Shown here in pieces: positions 58,793-59,077 of a stretch of 59,077 bases of DNA. Under the pieces are notes generated by a model. It was not told the DNA's origin, made no database searches, and was given only the letters and a program-made list of their open reading frames with translations. Within the stretch, counting starts at the first letter, position 1, and each line of letters begins with the position of its first letter. Made by a program: the position numbers and the translations under genes. Source of the DNA: JBCCGI01 sp039029355 (GTDB lineage Bacteria > Planctomycetota > UBA1135 > GCA-002686595); assembly GCA_039029355.1 (NCBI GenBank), contig JBCCGI010000054.1, positions 1 to 59,077 of the forward strand, given 5' to 3'.

Positions 58793-59077
58793 ATGAGGAT
58801 CGCTTCCCTTCGGCTCGCCCCGCTTGGTGGCGCGCTGGCGCTCGCGGCCGCCTCGAACACTGCCGCCGCGCAGTTCGTGGTCGACAACGGCAAGATTCCC
58901 AGCGGCGCTGGCATCAACTCGAGCTCCGAGAACGCTGACTTCGGCGACATCGACCTCGACGGCGACTGGGACGTCGCGATCGCCGACGGCGGCGACGACG
59001 GCAACGACCAGAACCGCTGCTGGATCAACATGGGCGGCCTTCAGGGCGGCACCATCGGTCAGTACACCGACCAGACC
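58793..59077 (+). CDS. Exported FG-GAP/VCBS protein (3' truncated by the window end)
   Basis: The first 95 codons of a gene that runs off the right edge. A signal peptide (LRLAPLGGALALAAASNTAA, ending AQ) is followed by VVDNGKIPSGAGINSSSENA and a calcium-loop blade DFGDIDLDGDWDVAIADGGD. NRCWINMGGLQGGTIGQYTD is the strand that normally follows in VCBS repeats. The ATG at 58793 has AGGAG about nine bases upstream. The leader GAGAACCCAAG resembles GAGAACCAAAG before the 38391 gene, suggesting related upstream regions. It has the same type of surface or secreted protein start as the 8034 and 28116 genes. Confidence 0.88.
   Translation, partial: MRIASLRLAPLGGALALAAASNTAAAQFVVDNGKIPSGAGINSSSENADFGDIDLDGDWDVAIADGGDDGNDQNRCWINMGGLQGGTIGQYTDQT

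Overview
The window is 59 kb of very GC-rich, gene-dense bacterial DNA, most likely from a planctomycete (Planctomycetota) or close relative. This is inferred from several large secreted FG-GAP/VCBS-repeat proteins (one with an ASPIC/UnbV domain), two ECF sigma/anti-sigma pairs, a giant Ser/Thr kinase, a Bat/MoxR cluster and the overall codon style. No rRNA, tRNA, CRISPR array, insertion sequence or phage gene was seen. Layout, left: a truncated DUF4198-like gene end (1-302); an ECF sigma with a ChrR-type zinc/cupin anti-sigma (408-1621); an FG-GAP-like exported protein (1770-3581); then, on the minus strand, a translationally coupled ECF sigma, membrane anti-sigma and TPR-CHAT protease (7418 down to 3626). 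Next come a YbeD-like protein, an ASPIC/UnbV protein, a redoxin/heme/copper-monooxygenase fusion, cardiolipin synthase, a dynamin-like GTPase, an exported beta-helix protein, three tandem AIM24 paralogues, an NTF2-like lipoprotein and a BatD-like protein divergent from a thioredoxin-TPR protein. Middle: glycosyltransferase and methyltransferase, the helicase HrpB, then a rearranged segment (27828-32747). There the 3' end of hrpB is repeated at about 93% identity and fused to the first codons of a beta-propeller gene, flanking an FG-GAP gene and a decayed VCBS fragment. This reads as an old tandem duplication whose first copy was overwritten by an FG-GAP cassette. It is followed by a TPR/winged-helix protein, the beta-propeller, a 2OG-Fe(II) oxygenase, an iron alcohol dehydrogenase and an S41 peptidase. 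Right: a small thioredoxin-fold lipoprotein whose redox motif is written TGA-Pro-Phe-Cys, a strong selenoprotein candidate (36982-37377); a methyltransferase; an exported protein; a receiver/pyruvate-phosphate-dikinase-like protein; an LpoB-like lipoprotein; a double-kinase/FGE protein; glutamate dehydrogenase; a methyltransferase; and a seven-gene MoxR-DUF58-VWA (Bat) cluster ending in a 1310-residue acidic anchored protein. The window closes inside another FG-GAP gene. Regulatory theme: many genes have a TAnnnT -10 box, often preceded by GC (GCTAnnnT), ending only 6-8 bases before the start codon and with no usable Shine-Dalgarno, which suggests leaderless mRNAs. The best case is a bidirectional promoter at 21188-21197. 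All product names rest on reading motifs in the translated sequence, with no database search.
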